Assembly: GCA_030427145.1 (NCBI GenBank)
Contig: JAUHWT010000008.1
Coordinates: forward strand, 1 to 64,000
Origin: Alphaproteobacteria bacterium
Lineage (GTDB): Bacteria > Pseudomonadota > Alphaproteobacteria > Rhodobacterales > Rhodobacteraceae
Direction: 5' to 3'
DNA: 64,000 bases
Part shown: positions 50,367 to 59,420 of the stretch, one piece after another
Layout of the letters: every line of letters begins with the position of its first letter
Position numbering within the stretch: position 1 is the first letter of the stretch
The notes under the pieces: generated by a model
What the model saw: the letters and a program-made list of their open reading frames with translations, nothing else
What the model was told of the DNA's origin: nothing
Databases searched by the model: none
Position numbers and translations under genes: made by a program

Positions 50367-50861
50367 ATGGAGCCTGAAGTGGCAGGCAGAGATCTGAAAT
50401 TACCGCCGTCCGACCGGACACCGGAGGATGAAATCGACCTGGAGTCCGTGATCGGATATAATCTGAAACGGGCCTATGTGGTGGCCATGAGCGGGTTTCA
50501 GGAGGCGGTGGGAGACCCGACACTGTCCCCAAGGGTTCTTTCCGCGTTGACCATTGTTGTCACCAATCCCAACCTGACGCAGAGCGATCTGGCCCGCCGC
50601 CTTGGGGTGGAGCGCTCCGGGCTTGTCGCCATTGTCGATCAGCTTGAGGAAAAAGGCTGCCTTCGTCGCGTGATGGTGCCCGGAGACCGGCGCTCGTTTG
50701 CTCTGGTGCCGACGCCTAGGGGCGTTGAGATCTGTCGCGTCGCCTATCGTCGCGTGAAGGAATACGAGGACAGGATTTTGGACGTCCTGAGCGGGTCTGA
50801 GCGGACGCAACTGCTCAGGCTGCTCCAAAAAATCCGTAAATCGCAGGAGGATTTCATCTGA
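50367..50861 (+). CDS. MarR family transcriptional regulator
   Basis: This 164-residue MarR protein has the winged helix NLTQSDLARRLGVERSGLVAIVDQLEEKGCL and the wing RRVMVPGDRRSFALVPT. The ATG at 50367 is taken because the family fold begins shortly after it; the ribosome site is weak. The last base of its stop is the first base of the SDR start, so it probably controls the SDR-PPOX genes downstream. Confidence 0.88.
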   Translation: MEPEVAGRDLKLPPSDRTPEDEIDLESVIGYNLKRAYVVAMSGFQEAVGDPTLSPRVLSALTIVVTNPNLTQSDLARRLGVERSGLVAIVDQLEEKGCLRRVMVPGDRRSFALVPTPRGVEICRVAYRRVKEYEDRILDVLSGSERTQLLRLLQKIRKSQEDFI

Positions 50862-51628
50862 TGGAACCGTTTCCCGGCGGCATTGCCGTTGTGACCAGCG
50901 GCGCGTCCGGCCTGGGCGCGGCAACGGCAAGGGGTCTCACTGAGGCCGGTCTCAAGGTCGCAATTTTTGACCTGAACGCTGAAGCGGGAGCCGCCCATGC
51001 GGAAAAAATCGGCGGAGCATACCATTCCGTCGATGTCTCCGACCCGCAAAGCGTGCGTAGTGGTCTCGATGCGGTTTGTTCCGGGTCGGATAACCTTCGG
51101 GTACTGGTCAACTGCGCGGGGATCGCTCCGGCGGCAAAGACCGTGTCCCGCGGCAGCGCACATGATCCCGCCACTTTTGAGAAAACCATCAGGGTAAACC
51201 TTATCGGTTCGTTCAACTGCGCCAGCCAGGCCGCCGAGCGCATGGTGGCAGCCGACCCGGTCGGGCCCGATGGTGCCCGCGGTGTCATCATCAACACGGC
51301 CTCGGTCGCGGCATTTGAAGGGCAGATTGGTCAGGTTGCCTATTCCGCCTCCAAGGGCGGCATCGCCGGCATGACCCTTCCCATGGCACGTGACCTTGCC
51401 GACAAGGGCGTCCGGGTCTGCACCATCGCGCCGGGCCTGTTCCTGACGCCATTGATGGAAGGACTTCCCGAAGAGGTACAGGACTCGCTCGGGGCTCAGG
51501 TTCCGTTTCCCTCGCGCCTTGGCAATCCTGCGGAATACGCCTCGCTTGTGCGTCACATCATCGAAAACCCGATGCTGAATGGCGAGGTCATTCGCCTTGA
51601 CGGTGCCATCAGGATGACACCACGTTGA
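50861..51628 (+). CDS. SDR family oxidoreductase (3-hydroxyacyl-CoA dehydrogenase type 2-like)
   Basis: This 255-residue classical short-chain dehydrogenase has the NAD-binding TSGASGLGAATARGL near residue 13, NCAGIAP near residue 84 and the Ser in NTASVAAFEGQIGQ near residue 143. The catalytic Y-x3-K is in AYSASKGG, and IAPGLFLTPL follows. The order and the GQIGQVAYSASKGG segment resemble HSD17B10-type 3-hydroxyacyl-CoA dehydrogenases. The substrate is unknown. Confidence 0.9.
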   Translation: MEPFPGGIAVVTSGASGLGAATARGLTEAGLKVAIFDLNAEAGAAHAEKIGGAYHSVDVSDPQSVRSGLDAVCSGSDNLRVLVNCAGIAPAAKTVSRGSAHDPATFEKTIRVNLIGSFNCASQAAERMVAADPVGPDGARGVIINTASVAAFEGQIGQVAYSASKGGIAGMTLPMARDLADKGVRVCTIAPGLFLTPLMEGLPEEVQDSLGAQVPFPSRLGNPAEYASLVRHIIENPMLNGEVIRLDGAIRMTPR

Positions 51629-51662
51629 TGGACCTCATCGGTTGGATCAGAAAGAGTTAAAA

Positions 51663-52310
51663 ATGTCGCCCCATGAAATGAACCCGGATTTTGTTGTGGC
51701 TGACGAAGCAGCGTTGCGTGCGCTTTTTCCGCCGACCAATGATTTCGCGGTACGCAAGGTCCAGACGTCGCTGACCCGCAACGCACGCGAATTCATTCGC
51801 CGCGCCCCGTTCCTTTGCCTCGGCACCCAAAGCGCGGATGGCACGGCGGATGTGAGCCCGCGTGGCGATCCGCCGGGGTTCGTCCGCGTCCTCGACGATC
51901 ACACGCTTGCCATACCGGACCGGCCAGGCAACAACCGTTTGGACAGTCTGTCCAACATCATTGCCAATCCCTCCGTTGGACTCCTTTTCATTGTGCCGGG
52001 GTTTGACGACACCCTGCGCGTAAACGGTCAGGCCACATTGGTGACCGACCCGGACCTCCTGAACACCATGAGCGTGCATGACCGTGTGCCGCGCCTGGCC
52101 ATCGTCATCAGGGTTACCTCCGCGTTCATGCACTGTGCCAAGGCCTTCCGGCGGTCCAGACTTTGGGACCCGGATGCCTTCCAGGACCGCAGCGAAATGC
52201 CGTCGCTCATTAAAATCATCATGGAGGAGACCACCGGTGCGCCGGAGGGCGATGAAATGCGCCGGCTGGAGGACGGTCTCGAGGACAGCTACAAAAAATC
52301 CATGTACTGA
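51663..52310 (+). CDS. Pyridoxamine 5'-phosphate oxidase family protein (MSMEG_1061-like)
   Basis: This 215-residue flavin-binding split-barrel protein has RRAPFLCLGTQSADGTADVSPRGDPPGFVRV near residue 45 and RPGNNRLDSLSNIIANPSVGLLFIVPG near residue 85, typical of the group. FMHCAKAFRRSRLWDP follows. The ATG at 51663 has an AAGAG site; the upstream TTG adds seven unlikely residues. It lies 34 nt after the SDR gene. The reaction is unknown; relatives use FMN or F420. Confidence 0.88.
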   Translation: MSPHEMNPDFVVADEAALRALFPPTNDFAVRKVQTSLTRNAREFIRRAPFLCLGTQSADGTADVSPRGDPPGFVRVLDDHTLAIPDRPGNNRLDSLSNIIANPSVGLLFIVPGFDDTLRVNGQATLVTDPDLLNTMSVHDRVPRLAIVIRVTSAFMHCAKAFRRSRLWDPDAFQDRSEMPSLIKIIMEETTGAPEGDEMRRLEDGLEDSYKKSMY

Positions 52311-52332
52311 CCAACGTAGGGCGGGGGGGCGC

Positions 52333-53463
52333 CTATTCTGCAGCGACCGCCTGCACACGGTCATTGATGTAACTGGCGAACTCGTAGAGCGGGCGCTCCA
52401 GATGTGAGAGATGTCCCGGCTTGGCAAGGTCGGATGTCACGCCCCTGTAAATCGCCTCGGTGCAGCCCCGGTCCTCGTCATTCACCCGGTCCAGCAACTC
52501 CTTGAGATCGGAAAAATGCTTGAGGCTTTCGGGGTCATTCACGTAATCCGGCGAAAGCCCGCCGCCGTAAATGATCTCCACCCGGTCCGGCCCGTCCGGC
52601 AGCAGGCTGAGATACCAGAAATACCCCGGTGTCAGCGTGACCAGCAGGGACGGATAGGCCGTCATCAATACTGTGGTTCTTCGCTGATCGCCCTGCAGCG
52701 TCGTGTTGCTCGGATGGGCATTGGTCAGGGGCGCATCGGGATCCTTCAAAATGGAGTGGTAGTTCCAGGCCGGATCGCCCTCGGGGCAGTCCATCTCATT
52801 CAGGTCAACATACCCGCCAATGGTCCCGGCATGGCACACCGGCAGGTGATAGCTCTCCATGAAATTTTCAGCGAGGATCTTCCAGTTGGTGTTCCAGTTG
52901 TGCCGTTCCTGGAATGTCTGGGTATAGTTCTCCATGCCATAGGGTGCGATCAGCTCCGCGAGCCCCGAAAGCCGCTCACCAGGCTCGGGCGCATCCGGAT
53001 CAAGGCACACCATCACCCAGCCGAGCCAGTTCGTGCATCTGACCTGGGGCAGGCAGTAATCGCCTCGGTCAAACCCCTCATTTCTCGCCATCGCTGGTGC
53101 GCCTCGCAGTGTTCCGTCAAGATTGTAGGTCCAGGCGTGGTAGGGGCAGACAATGGCACGGGTATTTCCCTGGCCTTCAAGCAGGATCGACATGCGGTGG
53201 AGGCAGACATTCGATTGCGCCCGCAGGTTCCCGTCCCGGTCCCGGATCACCATGATGGGGCGCCCGGAAATGGTCGTGGTCATGTAGTCGCCGGGTTTGG
53301 CAAACTGGTCGGCGCGGCCGACGCAGATCCAGTCACGGGCAAAAATACCGTCCAGCTCCGACTGAAGGAATTCCTCACTCAGATAGACGCTGCGGGGCAT
53401 GGCCCGGGCCGCCTCAAACGGCAGCGCCACGGTTTCCGCCAGTTCCCTTGCCGCGATGTTCAT
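52333..53463 (-). CDS. Rieske-type aromatic ring-hydroxylating/demethylating oxygenase alpha subunit
   Basis: This 376-residue oxygenase has the Rieske centre C-x-H...C-x2-H in NVCLHRM and IVCPYHAWTYNLDG (near residues 84-110). The mononuclear iron site is ENFMESYHLPVCH near residue 200. The start at 53463 follows a GGGGGACGG ribosome site; the upstream GTG is less likely. Related enzymes demethylate glycine betaine (GbcA), stachydrine or carnitine. The divergent TMADH-like gene supports a methylated amine or betaine substrate. Confidence 0.9.
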   Translation of the reverse strand: MNIAARELAETVALPFEAARAMPRSVYLSEEFLQSELDGIFARDWICVGRADQFAKPGDYMTTTISGRPIMVIRDRDGNLRAQSNVCLHRMSILLEGQGNTRAIVCPYHAWTYNLDGTLRGAPAMARNEGFDRGDYCLPQVRCTNWLGWVMVCLDPDAPEPGERLSGLAELIAPYGMENYTQTFQERHNWNTNWKILAENFMESYHLPVCHAGTIGGYVDLNEMDCPEGDPAWNYHSILKDPDAPLTNAHPSNTTLQGDQRRTTVLMTAYPSLLVTLTPGYFWYLSLLPDGPDRVEIIYGGGLSPDYVNDPESLKHFSDLKELLDRVNDEDRGCTEAIYRGVTSDLAKPGHLSHLERPLYEFASYINDRVQAVAAE

Positions 53464-53586
53464 GGTCCCGTCCCCCGACACAAGGATTGTTCAGCGAAGC
53501 CTAGCCGCGAAATTCACACCCGTCATCTGGTTTCGCGACACTAAACAGCGTAGGACCGTCATCCGGACTAGGCAGAGGAATAACCC

Positions 53587-55662
53587 ATGACCGGCCAACG
53601 CGACTCCCGCCACGACGTGCTTTTTGAGCCCGTCCGCATCGGACCGCTCACCACACGCAACCGGTTCTGGCAGGTTCCCCACTGCACCGGCATGGGATAC
53701 CGCCATCCCCGGTCTGAGGCGCGCCACCGTGGGATCAAGGCCGAGGGCGGCTGGGGCGTTGTGTCGACCCAGGAAACGGAAATCCACCCCACCTCCGATA
53801 TCACACCCGCCAACGAGGCGCGGCTGTGGTCCGACGCGGACATTCCCGCCCTGCGCCTCGTTACCGATGCCATTCACGAGCATGGAAGTCTCGCAGCGAT
53901 ACAGCTGGTCCATAACGGACTGCACTCCGCCAACCGCTACAGCCGCGCGATCCCCCTGGCGCCGAGCCACGCCGTTCTGGACTGCGATGACCCCGTTCAG
54001 GCCCGGGGCATGGACACTGCCGACATTCGGGCGTTTCGCGAATGGCACAGGGCCGCCGCCCGCCGCGCCAGGGAGGCCGGGTTCGATATCATCTATGCCT
54101 ATGCCGGCCATGACATGTCCCTGCTTCAGCACTTCCTGCTCGCCCGCCACAACCATCGCACGGATGAATACGGCGGCTCCCTCGTAAACCGTATTCGCCT
54201 GTTCCGCGAGGTGATTGAGGATACGCGCGAGGCCATCGGCGACACCTGCGCCTTGGCCGTTCGTATGGCGGTGGATGAGTTGATGGGGCCGGATGGCCTG
54301 CAACATGATGCGGAGGCGCGCGACATTATTGAGGCCCTCGCGGATCTTCCCGATGTGTGGGACGTGAACCTGTCCGGCTGGTCGAATGACAGCCAGACCG
54401 CCCGGTTCTCGGACGAGGGGTTTCAGGAAAAATACACGGCCTTCGTCAAATCGGTCACTTCCAAACCGGTAGTCGGTGTTGGCCGCTACACAACCCCGGA
54501 CGCCATGGTCCGAGCCATTCGGAGTGGTCATCTGGATTTCATCGGGGCCGCGCGACCCTCCATAGCAGACCCGTTTCTGCCCTCCAAAATCGAACGCGGC
54601 GAGGTCGACGACATCCGCGAATGTATTGGTTGCAACATATGTGTGTCCGGCGACAACACCTGCGTGCCGATGCGCTGCACCCAGAACCCGACGATTGGCG
54701 AGGAATGGCGTCGCGGCTGGCATCCGGAAATCATACCATCACTCGAAACGCCGGAATCCTGCCTCATCATTGGCGGCGGGCCGGCCGGGCTTGAGGCGGC
54801 CCGCGCGGCCAGGCAACGGGCTATGGACGTCACCCTTGCCGAGGCTTCGTCGATCTGGGGGGGACGGGTAACGCGCGAGGCCGGCCTGCCGGGTCTCGCA
54901 ACCTGGGCCCGCGTCCGCGACTGGCGCCTGTGGCGGTTGCAGAACATGCCGAACACCGAACTTTATCTAAAGAGTCCGCTGACTGCGGAGGATGTGCTGG
55001 ACTATGGCATCGCCCATGTGTGCATCGCCACCGGCGCCAAATGGCGACGCGACGGCGTGGGCCGGGTCCACCGCAGGCCGCTCGATTTTCCCGACCCGGA
55101 CCGGGTGCTGACCCCGGATGACATTCTGCTCCATGGGCCCTCCGCCATAAAAACTTCCGGGCCGGTCGTAATTTTCGACGATGATCGTTTCTACATGGGC
55201 GGGCTGATCGCGGAGCAGTTGGCCCGCGCGGGCCATGACGTTGCCATTGTTACGCCTGCCGCCACCGTTTCGCCGTGGTCGGAACATACGCTGGAACACG
55301 ACCGCATTCAGCGCCGCCTGATCGAGCTGGGCGTGGGTATCGTTCCGCTCCACCAGATTGACCGGATGGATGACGGGACGCTGTCTCTGGCCTGCATCTA
55401 CACCGGGCGGACCCGGACCGTTCCCTGCGCGACACTCGTCAGCGTTACGTCGCGGCTCCCCGACGATGGCCTCTGGTCGGACCTGGTGACGCGACGGGAG
55501 GATTGGGCCGACGCGGGCCTTAAATCCGTCAACCGTATCGGGGACTGCCTTGCTCCAGGTTTGATTGCCGTTGCGGTGCAGTCCGGTCACGCCTGGGCGC
55601 GGCATGTGGACCTGCCGGAGGAGCCGTTGCCCCTGCGGGAGGATATCGCCGCCCTGTCCTGA
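53587..55662 (+). CDS. NADH:flavin oxidoreductase, trimethylamine/dimethylglycine dehydrogenase-like
   Basis: This 691-residue iron-sulfur flavoprotein starts with an old-yellow-enzyme FMN barrel to about residue 340 (NRFWQVPHCTGMGY; AGFDIIYAYAGHDMSLLQHF). A [4Fe-4S] motif follows, in CIGCNICVSGDN and TCVPMRCTQNP. The pyridine nucleotide or ADP-binding domain contains IIGGGPAGLEAARAARQR near residue 396. The GEEWRRGWHPE stretch is typical of TMADH and DgcA-type N-demethylases. It is divergent from the Rieske oxygenase with a 123-nt gap, suggesting successive removal of N-methyl groups. Confidence 0.9.
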   Translation: MTGQRDSRHDVLFEPVRIGPLTTRNRFWQVPHCTGMGYRHPRSEARHRGIKAEGGWGVVSTQETEIHPTSDITPANEARLWSDADIPALRLVTDAIHEHGSLAAIQLVHNGLHSANRYSRAIPLAPSHAVLDCDDPVQARGMDTADIRAFREWHRAAARRAREAGFDIIYAYAGHDMSLLQHFLLARHNHRTDEYGGSLVNRIRLFREVIEDTREAIGDTCALAVRMAVDELMGPDGLQHDAEARDIIEALADLPDVWDVNLSGWSNDSQTARFSDEGFQEKYTAFVKSVTSKPVVGVGRYTTPDAMVRAIRSGHLDFIGAARPSIADPFLPSKIERGEVDDIRECIGCNICVSGDNTCVPMRCTQNPTIGEEWRRGWHPEIIPSLETPESCLIIGGGPAGLEAARAARQRAMDVTLAEASSIWGGRVTREAGLPGLATWARVRDWRLWRLQNMPNTELYLKSPLTAEDVLDYGIAHVCIATGAKWRRDGVGRVHRRPLDFPDPDRVLTPDDILLHGPSAIKTSGPVVIFDDDRFYMGGLIAEQLARAGHDVAIVTPAATVSPWSEHTLEHDRIQRRLIELGVGIVPLHQIDRMDDGTLSLACIYTGRTRTVPCATLVSVTSRLPDDGLWSDLVTRREDWADAGLKSVNRIGDCLAPGLIAVAVQSGHAWARHVDLPEEPLPLREDIAALS

Positions 55663-55671
55663 CGCCGCAGG

Positions 55672-56157
55672 TCAGGGTCGTTCCCGTACCGCCTGGTCCC
55701 GCAGTCCATTCAGTGGTGGCGTCTTGACGACGGGCGTGCAGGGACCGAACTTGGAGGATACATACACACCACTGCGCATATGTCCTGGACGTTGAATGGC
55801 GGGCAGTACCCCGGGTTTCCGTGGTGTGGAAGCATCTTCCACAACCGGGTGGACGACCTCAACCTTACCGGGCGTCCAGCGGCTGCGCAGCCGGATGAAC
55901 ACCGCGATGGCTCCCAGGATCAGCCAGAAAACCTGAATAAGCGCCGAGCCGAGGTTGAAGTCACGGGTAAGGCTGATGAGAACAAGACTGGCCGCGAGCA
56001 TGTTCACGAGGAAAAACGCAATTCCCTGGCTGCTTACGATACGAAAGGTCACCAAAGTATAGTTTGTCAGGTAAAAAGCAAATCCCGCAATACCGAAGAA
56101 ATTTGACCACCATGGTGTCAGCGACTCTGATACCGCAATATAGTCCCCAATATTCAT
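55672..56157 (-). CDS. Small membrane protein, CBU_0592-like
   Basis: This 161-residue protein has three membrane segments in the first ~95 residues (FFGIAGFAFYLTNYTLVTF, IAFFLVNMLAASLVLISL, ALIQVFWLILGAIAVFI). The pattern resembles the CBU_0592 family. The last ~65 residues are Pro-rich, soluble and not conserved in style. The ATG at 56157 has an AGGA site. Function is unknown. The 228-nt gap upstream to the SH3 gene shows no further gene. Confidence 0.7.
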   Translation of the reverse strand: MNIGDYIAVSESLTPWWSNFFGIAGFAFYLTNYTLVTFRIVSSQGIAFFLVNMLAASLVLISLTRDFNLGSALIQVFWLILGAIAVFIRLRSRWTPGKVEVVHPVVEDASTPRKPGVLPAIQRPGHMRSGVYVSSKFGPCTPVVKTPPLNGLRDQAVRERP

Positions 56158-56385
56158 GACCAAATTCCTGTCGAAATAATCGGCTGGCCGTATTCCGTCC
56201 AAACCCGACCCCGTTCATAAATTAACCCCTCATTAGTTCTGTGATGCTCTTCACAGTTTTACTGATGTAATCTCCATGCCGGGCGCGGGCCCCTTGTTTG
56301 TCGATGTTGGCCCGGAAAAGAAAAGCCTTGCCGCTCTGCCAGGGTGACCTATCCTGTTTGAACTGCGTCGATCCGGGGAGAAGCC

Positions 56386-56742
56386 ATGCGCAGAACAGCG
56401 TTGGTTGCGATTTTGCTGATGGTGCCATCAGCGGCTCTGGCCGAGGCTGACGGGCCGGACTACTACGTGGTATCGGGTGTGACTCCGGGCAGTGTCCTTA
56501 ACATCCGAACGGCGCCGGACATTTCGGCACAGAAAATCGGTGCCATTCCGGCCGGTGAAACCGGTCTTCAGAACCTCGGATGCGAGGGTGGTCTGACATT
56601 CGCCGAATGGGAACAGGCCACACCGATGGAGCGGGAGGCCGCGACCCGAACCCGCTGGTGCCGGGTGGACTGGAACGGCCTCACCGGCTGGGTGGCCGGC
56701 TGGCACCTGCGCGAAGGAACGGCCGCCGAAGCGTCACAGTGA
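56386..56742 (+). CDS. Exported SH3-like (SH3b) domain protein
   Basis: This 118-residue protein has a signal peptide (RTALVAILLMVPSAALA) and a single bacterial SH3 domain. The domain runs from YYVVSGVTPGSVLNIRTAPD to CRVDWNGLTGWVAGWHLRE, with two Cys in between. A GGGGAGAAG ribosome site precedes the ATG. Such proteins bind cell wall or act in the periplasm; the specific role is unknown. Confidence 0.85.
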   Translation: MRRTALVAILLMVPSAALAEADGPDYYVVSGVTPGSVLNIRTAPDISAQKIGAIPAGETGLQNLGCEGGLTFAEWEQATPMEREAATRTRWCRVDWNGLTGWVAGWHLREGTAAEASQ

Positions 56743-56748
56743 CTGGGA

Positions 56749-57399
56749 TCAGGCCGCGCCGGACCTTGCCGTTTGCTGCTTGATGCGGGTGACCTCTTCC
56801 AAAAAGCGGTCATAGGAGCGGAACCCGTCAACTCCGTCGACGTCCGGGCCGCTTCCGCGGAAATGCAGCGGTGTCATCCCTGCGGCCCGCGCGGCTGCAA
56901 TACCCGCCGGGCTGTCTTCAATCACCAGACAGGCCTCCGCCCGGGCGCGCATGCTCTCAGCCGCGTGGAGAAAAATACCCGGATCGGGTTTCCAGCGTCC
57001 GATCTCATAGGCACTGAACACCCGGTCTCCGAAGAATCTTTCGAGACCGGTTTTGTTGAGGGCCGAGCGGATTTTCCGCATCGGCGCGTTCGATGCGATG
57101 CAGATCTCGGTTTCAATCCCGTCCAGTGCTTCGTGAACACCGGGGAAGGCTTTCAGTGATGTTGCGAAAATCTCTTCGACCCGCGCGCGGTAGACCGTTT
57201 CGAAATCGGCGGGCAACGGCTTTCCCGTGATGACCTCGAACTCCGCGAAAATCTCCGCCAAACGGCGGCCGCGATAGCGGTGGAGCATTTCCTCCGCGCT
57301 GAATTCCAGGCCCGGCACGAGTTCCAGCATGGCCTGGATGCCAAGCGGCTCGCTGTCCACCAATGTTCCGTCGAGGTCGAAAATAATACAGTCGGTCAT
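56749..57399 (-). CDS. HAD family hydrolase (beta-phosphoglucomutase-like phosphatase)
   Basis: This 216-residue HAD phosphatase has motif I IIFDLDGTLVDSEP at residues 5-18, motif II CIASNAPM near residue 97, and motif III/IV GRWKPDPGIFLHAAE and CLVIEDSPAGIAAARAAGM. The helical cap is subfamily I. It lies 54 nt downstream of the ATP-grasp/esterase operon on the same strand and might be its last gene. The substrate is unknown. Confidence 0.9.
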   Translation of the reverse strand: MTDCIIFDLDGTLVDSEPLGIQAMLELVPGLEFSAEEMLHRYRGRRLAEIFAEFEVITGKPLPADFETVYRARVEEIFATSLKAFPGVHEALDGIETEICIASNAPMRKIRSALNKTGLERFFGDRVFSAYEIGRWKPDPGIFLHAAESMRARAEACLVIEDSPAGIAAARAAGMTPLHFRGSGPDVDGVDGFRSYDRFLEEVTRIKQQTARSGAA

Positions 57400-57452
57400 G
57401 CCCCGCTCTTACCCGGACGGGCCTGCTGACAAAACCCCCGAATGGTACGGTA

Positions 57453-58676
57453 TCAGTTCGTCACACGGGTCTGAATGGTTTCGCCGATTTCGTCGAGGAT
57501 ACCGCGCAGCCGGTCGAAGCTTTCATGCCGTACCCGCATCCAGGCATTGGCCATGTAACCCGCCTCCACACCCTGCGTCGGCGTGCCGGGTTCGGGGAAG
57601 TGATGGCCGACGATATTGTCGGCGTATTTTGCGAAAATGTCCTCCGCCCCGTCATGGTGCGAAATCCGTCCATCCCCTTCCGGGCGCAGCGCGACAATTC
57701 CGCAGGAGTAACGGCGTGAGGGCTGGATGCCGGTGGCGTAGTTGCAAACGGCAAGCGCCCATTCCCGGTACAGGTCAAAATCATTCCCGGCGCAGTAGCT
57801 GTCCCACTGTCCGACGCCTGGCGGCCGGCAGCCGATTTCCGAGAACTTCAGCCCCTTTGGCCCGAAAAACCACTCCATATGCGTCGCGGCGGTCGTGATC
57901 CCCAACGCCTCAATCACCCGGCGGCCCATCTCCCGAACCTCATTGTAGCGGGGGTGTCCGACCTCGTTTGTCGACACGATCTGCGGCGAGATCCAGCGCG
58001 TCCGCATGGCTTCCAGGACGTTCGGATAGTAGTGGCTGATAAACTCATGGGCGACCTGCCCCTTGATGGTCACGGTGTCGTAGAAGCCCTCGTGACCCTC
58101 GACGAATTCCTCGATCGCCACCGGCGCACCATCGGCCAGACCACAGTCGCGGGCCACCTTCTCAAGCTCGTTCTCATCATTGGCACGGTAGGTTCCCGCA
58201 GCCCCCGCGGCATCACGGGGCTTGAGTATCACTGGAAAACCATGTTTCCTTACGAAGTCCCGTGCGCCCTCCAGCGTGTCGACACCATCGGACGCCGCCG
58301 TTGGCACACCGGCACTGCGCAGAACCTCCTTCATCGCCACCTTGTCGCGACAGAGATAGGCCGTGCGGGATGAAATACCCGGAATGGTGCAGCGCTCGCG
58401 CACATGTGCGACAGGCAGGGTATGGGCCTCGACCGTGCATTCCAGACGATCCACCCAGAAATGATCCTGAGCCTTTCGCACCGCCCATTCCAGCGCGGGC
58501 TCGTTGGTCACGGATTCGATCTGCTGAAAGCCCTTCAGACAGGCCCGCGTTTCCCCATCGAGCCAGTCCGCCGGTTTTTCGCTGATGCCGTAGACGTTGG
58601 CGCCAATCCCCGCGAGAGCCCTGACAAACTGCCGCTGGTTGGCGGGGAAGGACGGTTCAACAAAAAGGACGTTCAT
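57453..58676 (-). CDS. ATP-grasp domain protein A
   Basis: This 407-residue ligase-like protein has an N-terminal pre-ATP-grasp domain (MNVLFVEPSFPANQRQFVRA) and then ATP-grasp motifs: RDKVAMKEVLRSAGVPTA near residue 110, FPVILKPRDAAGAAGTYRA near residue 148, IEEFVEGHEGFYD near residue 188, and the metal-binding KFSEIGCRPPGVGQ near residue 280. It resembles carboxylate-amine ligases of the carbamoyl-phosphate synthase/PurK group. It is the fourth gene of an operon with another ATP-grasp and two esterases, 12 nt from its neighbour. It probably forms an amide or peptide bond; its substrates cannot be named. Confidence 0.85.
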   Translation of the reverse strand: MNVLFVEPSFPANQRQFVRALAGIGANVYGISEKPADWLDGETRACLKGFQQIESVTNEPALEWAVRKAQDHFWVDRLECTVEAHTLPVAHVRERCTIPGISSRTAYLCRDKVAMKEVLRSAGVPTAASDGVDTLEGARDFVRKHGFPVILKPRDAAGAAGTYRANDENELEKVARDCGLADGAPVAIEEFVEGHEGFYDTVTIKGQVAHEFISHYYPNVLEAMRTRWISPQIVSTNEVGHPRYNEVREMGRRVIEALGITTAATHMEWFFGPKGLKFSEIGCRPPGVGQWDSYCAGNDFDLYREWALAVCNYATGIQPSRRYSCGIVALRPEGDGRISHHDGAEDIFAKYADNIVGHHFPEPGTPTQGVEAGYMANAWMRVRHESFDRLRGILDEIGETIQTRVTN

Positions 58677-58688
58677 CGCGTTCTCCTG

Positions 58689-59420
58689 TCAGTCAACAAG
58701 CTCGTCGAGATATTTGGGCAGCATCTCACGCCATGTCGGCCAGTCATGATCGTATTCCGGCCCCCACGGATCAACCCTGTTCGGAATGCCACGCCGTCCC
58801 AGAACTCCGGCCATGCGCCAGGCCTCCTCCGGACTTTCCCAGCGTCCCTGACCAAAAGCCAGCAGTATAAACCGGTGACGCAGCGTCTCGATATGCTCGC
58901 CTGTCAGGCCCGGAACAAAGGAAAGCGGCGCGGAGAAATAGTAATCCTCGTTCCCCTGGAACTTCAAAAGCCCTTCGAGGTCATAGGTCCCGCTCATGCC
59001 GAGTGCACCGCTGAACAGGCCCGGAAACCGGCAGGCCACCGCCACGGCGTTGAACGCGCCGATGGAGGCCCCGGCCGCCAGGATTCCTATTTCGTCGCTT
59101 TTGCAGTCGACCCGGATTGCGGGAACGACCTCATTGGCAACGTAGTGGTGGAAGGCGTTCAACAGCCAACACCGGTGCGCGACCGAGCCCTCAGTATCCG
59201 CGAAGGCCCGACCGGCGAGGCTGTCGACCGAATAGACCTTGATCCTCCCCGCATCAATCAACGGCGCCAGTGCATCGATCATCAGCATCCGTTCGATTTC
59301 CTCGGCGTCGCCACCGGCGGTGGGGAAAACCAGAACCGGCTGGCCGTAGTGTCCCCACCGCGCGAGGGTGATCTCGCGGTGCAGGCGTTCTGAGTGCCAC
59401 CTAGAAACCGTCTTTGTCAC
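58689..59420 (-). CDS. Esterase-fold (alpha/beta hydrolase) protein of the ATP-grasp operon
   Basis: This 243-residue alpha/beta hydrolase starts from a GTG at 59420 (VTKTVSRWHSERL), which has an AGGAGGG ribosome site and overlaps the upstream ATP-grasp stop by 20 nt. RWGHYGQPVLVFPTAGGDAEEIERM is near residue 20. The nucleophile elbow is GASIG (near residue 118). The C-terminal His is in YDHDWPTWREMLP, as in esterase D/Fes-like enzymes. It could act on an ester or thioester product of the ligases, or as an acyltransferase. Confidence 0.82.
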   Translation of the reverse strand: MTKTVSRWHSERLHREITLARWGHYGQPVLVFPTAGGDAEEIERMLMIDALAPLIDAGRIKVYSVDSLAGRAFADTEGSVAHRCWLLNAFHHYVANEVVPAIRVDCKSDEIGILAAGASIGAFNAVAVACRFPGLFSGALGMSGTYDLEGLLKFQGNEDYYFSAPLSFVPGLTGEHIETLRHRFILLAFGQGRWESPEEAWRMAGVLGRRGIPNRVDPWGPEYDHDWPTWREMLPKYLDELVD

